From the NCBI GenBank assembly GCA_937128785.1, contig CAKZMS010000597.1, positions 1 through 5,924 on the forward strand: a stretch of 5,924 bases of DNA, written 5' to 3'. The position numbers were made by a program, and so were the translations under genes. How positions within the stretch are numbered: position 1 is the first letter of the stretch; the number at the start of each line of letters is the position of its first letter. This DNA is from an uncultured Opitutaceae bacterium. Lineage in GTDB: Bacteria > Verrucomicrobiota > Verrucomicrobiia > Opitutales > Opitutaceae. Below the pieces are notes generated by a model that saw nothing but the letters and a program-made list of their open reading frames with translations, was not told the origin of the DNA and made no database searches. This document shows, one piece after another, positions 5,277 through 5,924 of the stretch.

Positions 5277-5924
5277 ATGGCCAAAGTTGTCCTGCAAGAT
5301 CTCGAGAAAATTTATCCGCCCGCCAAAAATCAGGAACCTTTCCGGGCGGTCAAAGGCATCGACCTCGAAATCAAGGACGGCGAATTCATGGTCCTGGTCG
5401 GCCCGTCCGGCTGTGGTAAATCCACCACCCTGCGCATGATCGCCGGCCTCGAAGACATCACCGGTGGGGCGGTGACCATCGGGGACCGCGTGGTCAATGA
5501 AGTCCTCCCCAAAGACCGGGGGATCGCGATGGTTTTTCAAAACTACGCCCTCTACCCCCATATGTCGGTTTTCGACAACATGGCGTTCGGACTCAAGTTG
5601 GCCAAAACCCCCAAGGCAGAGATCCATCAACGCGTCACCGCCGCCGCCGAAATTCTCGGCTTGGAAGCCCTCCTCGATCGCAAACCCAAAGCGCTCTCCG
5701 GCGGCCAGCGTCAACGAGTCGCGGTCGGACGCGCCATCGTGCGCCAGCCGCAGGTGTTCCTCTTCGACGAACCCCTTTCCAATCTCGACGCCAAGATGCG
5801 GGTCTCCATGCGCACGGAAATCTCCAAACTCCACGCCACCCTCGCCGCCACCATGATCTATGTCACCCACGATCAGGTCGAAGCCATGACCATGGGCGAC
5901 CGCATCTGCGTCATGCGGGATGGC
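5277..5924 (+). CDS. ugpC: Sugar ABC transporter ATP-binding protein, MsmX/UgpC/MalK type (N-terminal 216 codons, runs off right edge)
   Basis: The ATPase subunit of a CUT1-class carbohydrate importer, working at the inner face of the cytoplasmic membrane. The 216 residues present cover almost the whole nucleotide-binding domain: Walker [10 protein letters not shown] (42-50), Q-loop Q88 in [13 protein letters not shown] (86-98), signature [14 protein letters not shown] (140-153), Walker B VFLFDEP (160-166), D-loop SNLD (168-171) and switch histidine H198 in [15 protein letters not shown] (195-209). Members of this family are about 360 residues, so the C-terminal TOBE/regulatory region lies outside the window. 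The start at 5277 gives the normal family N-terminus ([14 protein letters not shown]). Residues about 14-21 form a slightly longer loop before the A-loop region than in MalK. The symbol reflects subfamily naming only; such ATPases often serve several sugar transporters, so glycerol-3-phosphate specificity is not implied. The permease and binding protein are not in view. Confidence 0.95.
   Translation, partial: MAKVVLQDLEKIYPPAKNQEPFRAVKGIDLEIKDGEFMVLVGPSGCGKSTTLRMIAGLEDITGGAVTIGDRVVNEVLPKDRGIAMVFQNYALYPHMSVFDNMAFGLKLAKTPKAEIHQRVTAAAEILGLEALLDRKPKALSGGQRQRVAVGRAIVRQPQVFLFDEPLSNLDAKMRVSMRTEISKLHATLAATMIYVTHDQVEAMTMGDRICVMRDG

Noticed and set aside
5022..5870. A 282-codon minus-strand open frame across the esterase/ATPase junction
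   Set aside because: It overlaps two genes with complete motifs on the other strand and its Gly/Asp/Phe-rich translation is typical of an antisense shadow.

Overview
The window looks like part of a carbohydrate-acquisition locus from a GC-rich Gram-negative bacterium, most likely a Verrucomicrobiota member close to Opitutaceae. Evidence for this is an outer-membrane TonB-dependent receptor with a 'VVLSPFEV' segment just after its signal peptide (in my memory a hallmark of Opitutaceae receptors), an MsmX/UgpC-type ABC ATPase of the style seen there, and secreted and cytoplasmic carbohydrate-active proteins side by side. The taxonomic call is inference from protein style, not a database match.

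Layout: two divergent gene groups share an AT-rich control region at 4077-4246. Leftward (minus strand) the order of transcription is TonB-dependent receptor (4076 to 1878), then a GH20 beta-N-acetylhexosaminidase with no visible signal peptide (1804 to 254), then the first 73 codons of an exported protein of unknown family (220 to the left edge). Spacers are 73 and 33 bases, so one operon is plausible. Rightward (plus strand) are an alpha/beta-hydrolase esterase of the acetyl-xylan-esterase/BD-FAE style (4247-5251) and, 25 bases later, the first 216 codons of a sugar-ABC-transporter ATPase (5277 to the right edge).

A consistent reading is that the receptor imports an oligosaccharide (or a co-substrate) across the outer membrane, a CUT1-type ABC system energised by the ATPase moves sugars into the cytoplasm, the GH20 removes terminal N-acetylhexosamine, and the esterase removes acyl groups. 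The substrate is not proven; the receptor's plug looks more like the siderophore-receptor class than like SusC, and no SusD-like partner is present in the window.

The most interesting non-coding signals are two perfect 12-bp palindromes with a shared TCGA centre in the divergent promoter region, a tandem 10-bp repeat next to one of them, and a perfect 8-bp-stem inverted repeat written in AT-rich rare codons inside the start of the esterase gene. No recognisable Shine-Dalgarno sequence precedes any of the five starts. I saw no tRNA, rRNA, CRISPR array, insertion sequence or frameshifted gene. No gene-free stretch exceeds 300 bases.
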